DNA of 6,028 bases from positions 1 through 6,028 of the forward strand of contig DCGK01000141.1 in NCBI GenBank assembly GCA_002315235.1. The letters are read 5' to 3'. The position numbers and the translations under genes are program-made. Numbering within the stretch: position 1 is the first letter of the stretch; every line of letters starts with the position of its first letter. Source of the DNA: Ruminococcus sp. UBA1780 (lineage in GTDB: Bacteria > Bacillota > Clostridia > Oscillospirales > Ruminococcaceae). The notes beneath the pieces are model-generated. The model was not told the DNA's origin, ran no database searches, and saw nothing but the letters and a program-made list of their open reading frames with translations. Below, in pieces: positions 1 through 5,997 of the stretch.

Positions 1-409
1 TCCTGAAACTCAGGTTGTTCTTCCGCTTCTTGACACAGATATCGTTGACATTATGATGGCTATCTATGATGATAAGCTCGAAACAGTGAACGTAAGATGG
101 AAGAACGAAGCAGCTGCCTGTGTAGTTATGGCAAGCGGCGGATATCCTAAGAAATATGAAACAGGCAAGGTTATAAACGGTCTTGACGACAGAGGACAGG
201 TAGCAGAAGCATTTGTTTACCATGCAGGCACAAAGTTTGCTGACGGCCAGTTCCTTACAGCAGGCGGAAGAGTCCTCAACGTTACTGCTACAGGCAGAAC
301 CCTTAAGGAAGCTCTTGAAACATCATACAGCAGTGTTAAGAAAATCAGTTTCGAAAATCATCACTTCCGTACAGACATCGGTGCGAGAGCTCTCGCAGCT
401 GAAAACTGA
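1..409 (+). CDS. purD: Phosphoribosylamine--glycine ligase, C-terminal part (5' end outside window)
   Basis: PurD (GAR synthetase) joins glycine to 5-phosphoribosylamine using ATP, the second step of de novo purine synthesis, in the cytosol. The frame is open from base 2, before the first ATG at 53, so the gene enters from the left. The visible 135 residues begin PETQVVLPLL, which is the end of the ATP-grasp GDPETQ metal-binding motif. They continue with a VNVRWKNEAAACVVMASGGYP block and end with the PurD C-terminal lid signature: GGRVLNVTATG, then a helix, then HHFRTDIGARAL. The stop is TGA at 407-409. The natural C-terminus is present; roughly the first two thirds of a normal protein of about 420 residues is missing only because of the window edge. 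It is followed 26 bp later by a membrane-protein gene in the same direction, probably on the same transcript. Family assignment is from recognised motifs and is firm. Confidence 0.95.
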   Translation, partial: PETQVVLPLLDTDIVDIMMAIYDDKLETVNVRWKNEAAACVVMASGGYPKKYETGKVINGLDDRGQVAEAFVYHAGTKFADGQFLTAGGRVLNVTATGRTLKEALETSYSSVKKISFENHHFRTDIGARALAAEN

Positions 410-423
410 TAAATATGTATTGT

Positions 424-429
424 GAGGTG
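424..429 (+). promoter_or_regulatory. Ribosome binding site fixing a TTG start
   Basis: GAGGTG lies 6 bp before the TTG at 436-438, a normal Shine-Dalgarno spacing. The competing ATG at 475 has an AGAGGAG upstream (466-472), but it ends only 2 bp from that ATG, which is too close. This supports the TTG start. Confidence 0.65.
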
Positions 430-435
430 TTCTGA

Positions 436-1080
436 TTGAACAGACTTGAAAAACTGAATACTTTCAGAGGAGTTATGAAAACCGGACTTCTCTCAAATGC
501 GCTGTTTATTCTGTTCATAATTGTCACACTTATTTATTACTCATACTTTGTGAGAACAGGAAACATTCTACCGGTAGTTGAAGTAATTGCGTATGCAATA
601 GAAATTTCAGGATTTATCCTGATGGCAGCAAATGCTGTTGGTTTATGGGTTAAACTTAGATTTCGTTCTCTTCTGAAAATTGCTGCTTCTGTGTTTTTCC
701 TTGCGGAATTCATTATAATGGTATGTGACTTTAACCTTATTGATGTCGCTGAATTCTATACACCTTCTTCAAAGGTGCTGATTATATCCCATTGTATTTT
801 TTCTGCATTTGTTATCATGTGTTATCTGCAGCTTGACACTTCAAACAAGTATGTTCAGATATCATGTTCAGTCAGTGCCGTAATCAGTATGCTGGCTACG
901 TTTGCAATAGTTTTCAATGTCAGACTGTATGCTTCGGTTCTGGTTAACTCCATTGCATATGTTGTGCTTTATTCAATGATTCTTTTCTTTGAAAACCGTG
1001 AATACATTTATGTTGACTGTTACGGCGATGCTGCAAAGGTTTATGATAATCAAAGCTTCTTTGATGATGAAAATAAATAA
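436..1080 (+). CDS. Unrecognised membrane protein with six predicted transmembrane segments
   Basis: I do not recognise this 214-residue protein and assign no function. It reads as an integral membrane protein with hydrophobic segments at about residues 18-38, 46-72, 78-97, 113-133, 139-161 and 164-185. A short basic N-terminus (MNRLEKLNTFRGVMK) precedes them, and a hydrophilic acidic tail of about 30 residues, ending FFDDENK, follows. Six segments would put both ends on the same side, probably the cytoplasm given the basic N-terminus. There is no signal peptide, no ATPase or nuclease motif, and no obvious transporter signature. The start is TTG at 436, chosen for its GAGGTG site; an ATG start at residue 14 would still leave all six segments. 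The gene sits 26 bp behind purD and is closed by a terminator 8 bp after its stop, so it is probably the last gene of the purD transcript. Codon use resembles its neighbours. The coding call is firm; the role is unknown. Confidence 0.85.
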   Translation: MNRLEKLNTFRGVMKTGLLSNALFILFIIVTLIYYSYFVRTGNILPVVEVIAYAIEISGFILMAANAVGLWVKLRFRSLLKIAASVFFLAEFIIMVCDFNLIDVAEFYTPSSKVLIISHCIFSAFVIMCYLQLDTSNKYVQISCSVSAVISMLATFAIVFNVRLYASVLVNSIAYVVLYSMILFFENREYIYVDCYGDAAKVYDNQSFFDDENK

Positions 1081-1088
1081 AAAATCTG

Positions 1089-1123
1089 AAAACATGAACT
1101 GAAATTACAGTTCATGTTTTTTT
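1089..1123 (+). terminator. Intrinsic terminator between the membrane-protein gene and hflX
   Basis: A perfect inverted repeat has arms AACATGAACTG (1091-1101) and CAGTTCATGTT (1108-1118) around a 6-nt loop. It extends by two A-T pairs to 13 bp and runs directly into seven T residues (1117-1123). This is a textbook Rho-independent terminator for the purD-side transcript. Its U-tract ends only 22 bp before the hflX ATG, so it also sits where an hflX leader would be. Confidence 0.9.
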
Positions 1124-1133
1124 GAATGTAAAA

Positions 1134-1138
1134 AAGGA
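1134..1138 (+). promoter_or_regulatory. Ribosome binding site deciding the hflX start
   Basis: AAGGA, within a longer A-rich run, sits 7 bp before the ATG at 1146. This favours ATG 1146 over the in-frame TTG at 1122, which lies inside the terminator U-tract and has no purine-rich site at a usable distance. Confidence 0.75.
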
Positions 1139-1145
1139 TTTAACT

Positions 1146-2414
1146 ATGGATTCAGAAACTAAAAAGACAAATGTAATACTGGCCGCGGTTGATACCGGAG
1201 AGTATGACATGGAAAGCTCTCTTGCTGAGCTTGAAGAACTGACAAGAACGGCCGATGGTATTGTTGTCGGAATTATAACCCAGAAACGGCCTGCCTTTGA
1301 TCCGGGTTACTGTATGGGTGCAGGACGACTTGAAGAGCTTGCATCCGTTTGTGATGAACTTAACGCTGAACTGATAGTGTTTGATCACGAACTCAGTGCC
1401 ACACAGATAAGAAATATTGAAAACATAACTGATGTACGTGTTATAGACAGAACGATGCTGATACTTGATATTTTTGCATCCAGGGCAAGAACCAGTGAAG
1501 GTAAGCTTCAGGTTGAACTGGCACTTCAGAAATACAGGCTTCCCCGCCTTACAGGTATGGGTGTTGAAATGTCCCGTCTTGGCGGTGGTATCGGCACAAG
1601 AGGTCCTGGTGAAACAAAACTCGAAACAGACAGAAGACATATCAAAAGAAGAATAAATGCCCTTGAAGATGAGCTTGGATTACTTGAGGAACGACGTAAA
1701 AGAATGCGCCTGAGGAGAAAAAAAGACAGCGTTCTCACAGCCGCAATAGTCGGATATACCAATGTTGGTAAATCAACTCTGCTTAATGCTCTTACTGAAG
1801 CAGGCGTTCTGGCTGAAAACAAGCTCTTCGCTACGCTGGATACAACATCAAGAGCTATTGAGCTTCCTGACGGAAGAAGCGTTATGCTTATTGATACAGT
1901 AGGCCTTATCAGAAGACTTCCGCACAGTCTTGTTGAAGCTTTCAAATCAACTCTTGAAGAAGCTGCAGCATCTGATCTTATCATAGAAATAATTGACAGT
2001 TCATCGCCAGAGGCTGATGAACAGATTAAGGTTACTCATGACCTTCTTTCAGAACTGGGCTGTGATGATATACCTCATATATATGTTCTTAACAAATGCG
2101 ATAAGGGTGAATCATGTGTTGTCCTGCCTTCTGATTACAGTCAGGTCAGAATATCCGCACTTAACCGAACAGGGTTTGATGAGCTTCTTTCACTCGTAAC
2201 AGCCGCTCTTCCTGAGACTGCAGCAAAAATGACACTCATGATTCCGTACAGTCAGTCAGGACTGTCGGGGAAAATACGTGAAAATGGCAAAATTCTTTCT
2301 GAGGAATATCTTGCTGAAGGAATTCTGACGGAAGCTCTTGTCGATATTAAGCTTCAGAAATTATGCAGTGAATTCTCTGTAAAATCACTGACAGAAGGGA
2401 ATAACGATTTATGA
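1146..2414 (+). CDS. hflX: HflX-type ribosome-associated GTPase
   Basis: HflX is a cytosolic GTPase that binds ribosomes. In characterised bacteria it splits stalled or hibernating 70S particles, and some homologues give macrolide or lincosamide tolerance. The 422 residues show the family's full plan. The N-terminal HflX domain has MGAGRLEEL (57-65), then RTSEGKLQVELA, a conserved LPRL, and the glycine-rich GGGIGTRGPGETKLE loop (146-160). A basic coiled-coil-like linker (about 164-193, RRHIKRRI to LRRKKD) follows. The G domain has G1 GYTNVGKST (203-211), G2 around ATLDTT (229-234), G3 DTVG (250-253) continuing LIRRLPH, G4 NKCD (316-319) and G5 SAL (337-339). A C-terminal domain of about 65 residues ends the protein. 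All nucleotide-binding motifs are intact, so it should be active. The start is ATG 1146 with AAGGA 7 bp upstream. The stop overlaps the next gene's start as ATGA. Transcription must pass, or begin just before, the terminator immediately upstream. Confidence 0.95.
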   Translation: MDSETKKTNVILAAVDTGEYDMESSLAELEELTRTADGIVVGIITQKRPAFDPGYCMGAGRLEELASVCDELNAELIVFDHELSATQIRNIENITDVRVIDRTMLILDIFASRARTSEGKLQVELALQKYRLPRLTGMGVEMSRLGGGIGTRGPGETKLETDRRHIKRRINALEDELGLLEERRKRMRLRRKKDSVLTAAIVGYTNVGKSTLLNALTEAGVLAENKLFATLDTTSRAIELPDGRSVMLIDTVGLIRRLPHSLVEAFKSTLEEAAASDLIIEIIDSSSPEADEQIKVTHDLLSELGCDDIPHIYVLNKCDKGESCVVLPSDYSQVRISALNRTGFDELLSLVTAALPETAAKMTLMIPYSQSGLSGKIRENGKILSEEYLAEGILTEALVDIKLQKLCSEFSVKSLTEGNNDL

Positions 2415-3358
2415 ATGTTGCTTTGCTGAACCAGCTTATCCAGCTTTTCCTTGTTATGGGAGCTGGCTATGTGCTCTATAAAATCAAATACATAGATATC
2501 CCGTTCAGTCAGAAACTTACAAGGCTTCTTCTTGATGTTACACTTCCTCTGATGATTCTTTCCTCAGTAATGAACAGCGAAACGGAAAAAGATTTTGGAA
2601 AAATAGGAACAGTCTTTATTTTTTCATTTACAATGTACGTGTTTCTGACGATAATAAGTATAGTGATAGTAAAAATACTTCATTTTCCGCCACGGCAGCA
2701 GGGGATGTATATGTTTATGCATATGTTTTCCAATACTGCATTTATGGGGTTTCCTGTTATTAATGCACTGTACGGAAGTGAAGCTATGATTTATACTGCC
2801 ATACTGAATGTATTTTTTAATCTGTTTGCATTCACAGTAGGCATTTTAATAGTAAACTATGAAGGTAAAAATAACAGTCAGACAGAATCAACTGCTTCGC
2901 TTATTAATCTGAAAAACATTGTTACACCCGGAACAGTCGGCTCTCTGGCCGCTGTTGTGATCTATTTTCTGCCTGTTGACTACCCGGGCATTATTAAAGG
3001 ATTCTGCAGTTCAGTCGGCGGAGTCACTTCTGTTCTTGCAATGATTCTTATCGGCTCCACGCTTGCAAAAATGCCGCTGAAAATTATATTCAACGACTGG
3101 AGAGTATATCTTTTCACAATTGTCAAACAGATAGCCGTGCCTCTGGCAGTATGGCCTCTCATGAAGCTAGCTGTTTCTGACAGTCTTATTCGTTCAGTAC
3201 TCTTTATCCTTTTTCTGATGCCTGTAGGAAACACTTCTGTTCTCTTTGCGACAAGATTTGAAAAAGATGAGGAACTGGCTGCGAAAACTGTATTTGTTAC
3301 AACGCTTTCATCAATAGTTACTGTTCCTTTGTGTCTTAATATTCTTAATATATTGTGA
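2411..3358 (+). CDS. AEC (auxin efflux carrier) family transporter
   Basis: The 315-residue inner-membrane protein belongs to the AEC / auxin-efflux-carrier-like family (MdcF, YfdV and related bacterial carriers), which move small organic acids or similar metabolites. The substrate cannot be read from sequence. About ten hydrophobic segments are visible, near residues 3-25, 33-53, 64-90, 97-118, 122-149, 170-189, 196-218, 228-250, 258-280 and 291-313. They fall in two halves of five, as in the family. Diagnostic stretches are LPLMILSS (45-52, with its helix-breaking proline), SNTAFMGFPV (107-116, the N-x-GF-x-P block), LIGSTLAK (213-220), and the C-terminal MPVGNTSVLFA (270-280) followed by a charged loop and VTVP. 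The ATG lies inside the end of hflX (ATGA, 4 bp overlap), with AAGGG about 11 bp upstream (2395-2399), so it is probably translated by coupling to hflX. No terminator follows it. Family is confident; function is open. Confidence 0.9.
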   Translation: MNVALLNQLIQLFLVMGAGYVLYKIKYIDIPFSQKLTRLLLDVTLPLMILSSVMNSETEKDFGKIGTVFIFSFTMYVFLTIISIVIVKILHFPPRQQGMYMFMHMFSNTAFMGFPVINALYGSEAMIYTAILNVFFNLFAFTVGILIVNYEGKNNSQTESTASLINLKNIVTPGTVGSLAAVVIYFLPVDYPGIIKGFCSSVGGVTSVLAMILIGSTLAKMPLKIIFNDWRVYLFTIVKQIAVPLAVWPLMKLAVSDSLIRSVLFILFLMPVGNTSVLFATRFEKDEELAAKTVFVTTLSSIVTVPLCLNILNIL

Positions 3359-3372
3359 ACACATCGTACAAT
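3345..3372 (+). promoter_or_regulatory. Weak candidate promoter for the GH3 gene
   Basis: TTAATA (3345-3350), 16 bp, then TACAAT (3367-3372) resembles a sigma-A promoter with a good -10 and a poor -35, overlapping the end of the transporter gene. It would give a leader of about 110 nt holding the inverted repeat at 3439-3462. In AT-rich DNA such matches arise by chance. The 129 bp gap (3359-3487) otherwise shows a 6-bp inverted repeat, TAACCG / CGGTTA (3379-3384 and 3407-3412), but no terminator-like hairpin with a T-run. Confidence 0.25.
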
Positions 3373-3438
3373 GCGCTTTAACCGATATGCACGCAGATGA
3401 CACAGACGGTTATGTTCAATATTGTTAATACAGTAAAC

Positions 3439-3462
3439 ATCAGACAGTAGTATGTGTCTGAT
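3439..3462 (+). repeat. Perfect 8-bp inverted repeat ahead of the GH3 gene, possible operator or leader hairpin
   Basis: ATCAGACA (3439-3446) and TGTCTGAT (3455-3462) are exact reverse complements separated by 8 bp, with half-site centres 16 bp apart. There is no T-run after it, so it is not a terminator. It ends 11 bp before the GGGGGAG ribosome binding site. It could be the operator of a dimeric sugar-responsive regulator, or an mRNA hairpin. No regulator gene is in the window to pair with it. The repeat is seen directly; any role is inference. Confidence 0.5.
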
Positions 3463-3473
3463 AAAGGAAATAT

Positions 3474-3480
3474 GGGGGAG
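3474..3480 (+). promoter_or_regulatory. Strong ribosome binding site of the GH3 gene
   Basis: GGGGGAG is followed by 7 bp and then ATG at 3488. It is the most G-rich Shine-Dalgarno site in the window and suggests efficient translation. Confidence 0.8.
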
Positions 3481-3487
3481 ATAAATA

Positions 3488-5878
3488 ATGAATTCTAACA
3501 AGAGTAAAATCAGCCAGATGACCATATCCGAAAAAGCCGGACTTGTACACGGTGCTTCATTTTTTGGTTCATCTGAATATCCGAAGCTTGGGATAAGACG
3601 ACTTCAGTTTCTTGACGGCGGAACCGGAATCAATTTCGAACAGCTGTTCGGGGATTTCTGTTCCGGCGAAAATGATGCTGAAATGCCTGAATCCGCAAAG
3701 GACGGTCTGGCTCTTTACAATGTAATAAACAATTATTACTGTACAGAAAATCTGAACGAGTCCGAACTGGAACTCAGAAATGCCATTAAGGACAGACTTG
3801 ACAGGATTACAGGAATGCCTGATATGTCTCCGGGATGTTTCCCGCCTGGAATACTTCTGGCTGCCACTTTCAGTCCGGAAACGGTATATGAAACAGGTGA
3901 AGCGCTTGGTGCTGAGGCAGAGGTATACGGAATAGATGTTCTTCTGGGAACACCAAATGTAAACATTCACCGTGATCCGCTGGGCGGCAGAGTTTTCGAG
4001 GGTTACTCCGAAGACCCTTATCTTGTGTCATCACTGGCACCTGAGCTGATAAAGGGCGTTCAGAAATATCCTGTTGCAGCAAACGTCAAGCATTTTGCCG
4101 CTAATAACCAGGAGACAAACAGGGTTGGCCTCAATGTAGTTGTTTCCAGAAGAGCTCTCGAGGAAATTTATCTGCCGGGTTTTGAAGCTTGTGTAAAAAA
4201 AGCCGGAGTAAAAACAGTCATGAGTGCATACAATAAAATTAACGGTGTACCGTGTACTGAAAACAAAACACTTCTTAGAGACAAGTTAAGAAACAGCTGG
4301 AAATTTGACGGTCTGACATTATCTGACTGGGGCGCTGTAAGAAACAGTATAGAATCAGTTGAAGCAGGAAACAATCTTTCGATGCCAGGACCTGCATCAG
4401 ATTTGTCTTCCTACGTTACTGCTGTAAAGGAAGGGATTGTATCCCAGGATAATTTAAATGAAGCAGTGCTTAATATCCTTGATCTTATCGATTATATCGA
4501 CAATAAAAAGAAAGGATACAAAAGAAAATTCAGAAATGCTGAAGAACTGAAAAAAATTACTGACGCGGCTGCTTACAGAGCAGCTGCCGAAGGAATTGTA
4601 CTGCTTAAAAATGAAAGAAACCTGTTTCCCTTCAGCTCAGAAGGAAAAGAAAAAATTATTGTAACCGGTACCGGCTGTGAAAATCTGATTACATGCGGAG
4701 AAGGCAGCGCGTGCGTTATTACAGACAGAAATACTTCATTTTCTGAAGAACTTATAAAAATTCTCGGCGAAGAGAGAGTGAGCATTTGCTCTTCAGTAAG
4801 CGGAAAAATTTCCGGAAAAGGTGAAATATATGTTGTAGTAGCGTCCCTTTCAGGTTCCGAAGGCCATGACAGAACAGACCTGAAGCTGGACAAGCATGAC
4901 AAAGCAGTTCTGAGAGAACTAATTCTTGAAAAACAACAGGGAAAAAATATAAGGATTGCGCTTATTCTAAATGTATGCGGTCCGGTAACTCTTTCTGAAT
5001 ATGAACCATACGCTGACGGCATATTCTGCATGTTCCTTCCGGGCATGCAGGGTGGAAAAGCTATGGCTGATATTATTACAGGAAAAATCAATCCTTCCGG
5101 AAAGCTACCGGTTACATTTCCTGCACATTACAGAGATACTCCTACATTTATAAATTTTCCGGGTGACGGAAGCGAAGTTGTATACGGTGAAGGAATATTC
5201 ACAGGATACAGGTATTACGACTATAAAAAGATAAAACCTGCGTATTCATTCGGATACGGTCTGTCATATACGACCTTTGAAATTTCAGATGTTAAGACTT
5301 CATCAGAAAGATTCAGTGATAAGCTCACAGTGAGCGGCAGAATCAGAAACACCGGCACAGCAGACGGTGCTGAAGTTGTACAGATTTATGTTTCAGATGT
5401 GTATTCGACTGCTCCAAAGCCGCCTTCCGAACTTAAAGCATTTAAAAAGATTTATCTGAAGGCCGGAGAATCAAAAAAATTTCAGTTTGTTCTTGATGAA
5501 AGTGCATTTTCTTATTACGATTCAGATTACGGCAGATTTATCTGTGAAGAAGGATATTATGACATAATAGTTGCTGTTTCTGTTCGTTCAGATGATGTAA
5601 ATGCTATAAAAAGAGTGTACAGGGAAGGTGTAAGCCCTTATTCATACGGACTTAACTCAACCATCAAGGTGTTTTTTGAAAATCCGATTCTCAGGGAAAT
5701 TCTTCTGCATTTCTGGGAAAATGAGAATTATGACCGCGGAATACTTGAAAGCAACTACAAATATACTCCGGATAAAAAACTGTATGAAATTTTCCCTAAG
5801 ATAGTTGATTCGGATACGGAGACTAATATACATCTGGAAAAATTCCTTGAGGAAATTTCAAAAATAGAAAAAAGATAA
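3488..5878 (+). CDS. Glycoside hydrolase family 3 enzyme, probably a cytoplasmic beta-glucosidase
   Basis: GH3 enzymes release terminal sugars from beta-linked oligosaccharides with retention, commonly glucose from cello- or other gluco-oligosaccharides. The 796 residues carry the usual order. A TIM-barrel domain (about 10-335) has the sugar-binding Asp in LDGGTG (D43), GRVFEGYSEDPYL (167-179), KHFAANNQETNR (201-212), MSAYNKING (245-253) and the nucleophile D280 in LSDWGA. An alpha/beta sandwich domain (about 365-595) has GIVLLKNE, SGSEGHDR with the likely acid/base E458, then LPGMQGG, PSGKLPVTFP and FGYGLSYTTF. A fibronectin-III-like domain (about 605-700) is followed by a tail of about 95 residues. 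No signal peptide is visible (start MNSNKSKIS), so it should act inside the cell on imported oligosaccharides. The catalytic set looks complete. Unusual points are GGTGIN in place of the common GPHGLR, and a long segment (about 50-115) before CFPPGILLAATF. Xylosidase or another beta-glycosidase activity cannot be excluded. Start: ATG 3488 with GGGGGAG 7 bp upstream. Confidence 0.93.
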   Translation: MNSNKSKISQMTISEKAGLVHGASFFGSSEYPKLGIRRLQFLDGGTGINFEQLFGDFCSGENDAEMPESAKDGLALYNVINNYYCTENLNESELELRNAIKDRLDRITGMPDMSPGCFPPGILLAATFSPETVYETGEALGAEAEVYGIDVLLGTPNVNIHRDPLGGRVFEGYSEDPYLVSSLAPELIKGVQKYPVAANVKHFAANNQETNRVGLNVVVSRRALEEIYLPGFEACVKKAGVKTVMSAYNKINGVPCTENKTLLRDKLRNSWKFDGLTLSDWGAVRNSIESVEAGNNLSMPGPASDLSSYVTAVKEGIVSQDNLNEAVLNILDLIDYIDNKKKGYKRKFRNAEELKKITDAAAYRAAAEGIVLLKNERNLFPFSSEGKEKIIVTGTGCENLITCGEGSACVITDRNTSFSEELIKILGEERVSICSSVSGKISGKGEIYVVVASLSGSEGHDRTDLKLDKHDKAVLRELILEKQQGKNIRIALILNVCGPVTLSEYEPYADGIFCMFLPGMQGGKAMADIITGKINPSGKLPVTFPAHYRDTPTFINFPGDGSEVVYGEGIFTGYRYYDYKKIKPAYSFGYGLSYTTFEISDVKTSSERFSDKLTVSGRIRNTGTADGAEVVQIYVSDVYSTAPKPPSELKAFKKIYLKAGESKKFQFVLDESAFSYYDSDYGRFICEEGYYDIIVAVSVRSDDVNAIKRVYREGVSPYSYGLNSTIKVFFENPILREILLHFWENENYDRGILESNYKYTPDKKLYEIFPKIVDSDTETNIHLEKFLEEISKIEKR

Positions 5879-5879
5879 A

Positions 5880-5916
5880 AAAAGCCGTATTTCACTGTTT
5901 CTGAAATACGGCTTTT
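5880..5916 (+). terminator. Intrinsic terminator after the GH3 gene
   Basis: GCCGTATTTCA (5884-5894) pairs perfectly with TGAAATACGGC (5902-5912) around a 7-nt loop. Flanking AAAA (5880-5883) and TTTT (5913-5916) extend it to 15 bp. It begins two bases after the stop codon. The A-run before the stem would act as a T-run on the other strand, so it could stop transcription in both directions. Confidence 0.9.
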
Positions 5917-5937
5917 GTAATGTTATGCACATATATA

Positions 5938-5966
5938 TTGACACAGGGAAAGAATAGTGATATCAT
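5938..5966 (+). promoter_or_regulatory. Near-consensus sigma-A promoter with extended -10
   Basis: TTGACA (5938-5943) matches the -35 consensus exactly. A 17 bp spacer leads to TATCAT (5961-5966), one mismatch from TATAAT, preceded by TGA (5958-5960), which gives an extended -10. An AT-rich stretch (ATATATAT, 5931-5938) lies just upstream. Transcription should start near 5973, about 25 nt before the ATG at 5998. It sits directly after a terminator, as expected for a new transcription unit. Confidence 0.85.
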
Positions 5967-5997
5967 ATAAACAAATTAACATTTCAAGGGGAATTAT

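Noticed and set aside
213..425. 70-codon plus-strand frame inside purD running to 425
   Set aside because: It is in a different frame from the conserved PurD C-terminus and has the Ser/Leu/Gln-rich content of an out-of-frame translation.
1013..1050. Promoter-like TTGACT (1013) and TATGAT/GATAAT (1042-1050) inside the membrane-protein gene, possible hflX promoter
   Set aside because: The spacing is 23-26 bp, too long for a sigma-A promoter. No other pair in the region fits better.
1122..1145. Possible earlier TTG start for hflX at 1122
   Set aside because: It lies within the terminator's T-run and lacks a ribosome binding site. The added eight residues do not look like the family's start, and ATG 1146 has AAGGA at 7 bp.
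1526..1984. 152-codon open frame on the minus strand across hflX
   Set aside because: It is antisense to conserved GTPase motifs, with Ser/Arg/Leu-rich low-complexity composition typical of a shadow frame.
3417..3424. CAATATTG palindrome in the spacer before the GH3 gene
   Set aside because: It is short and AT-rich, expected by chance, with no symmetrical extension.
2980..3525. 181-codon minus-strand frame spanning the transporter end and the spacer
   Set aside because: Most of it mirrors the transporter's coding frame. It has no good ribosome binding site and no recognisable domain, and it would overlap both flanking genes.
4573..5091. 172-codon open frame on the minus strand inside the GH3 gene
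   Set aside because: It is opposite the conserved alpha/beta sandwich domain and has Ser/Pro/Phe-rich shadow composition and no recognisable domain.
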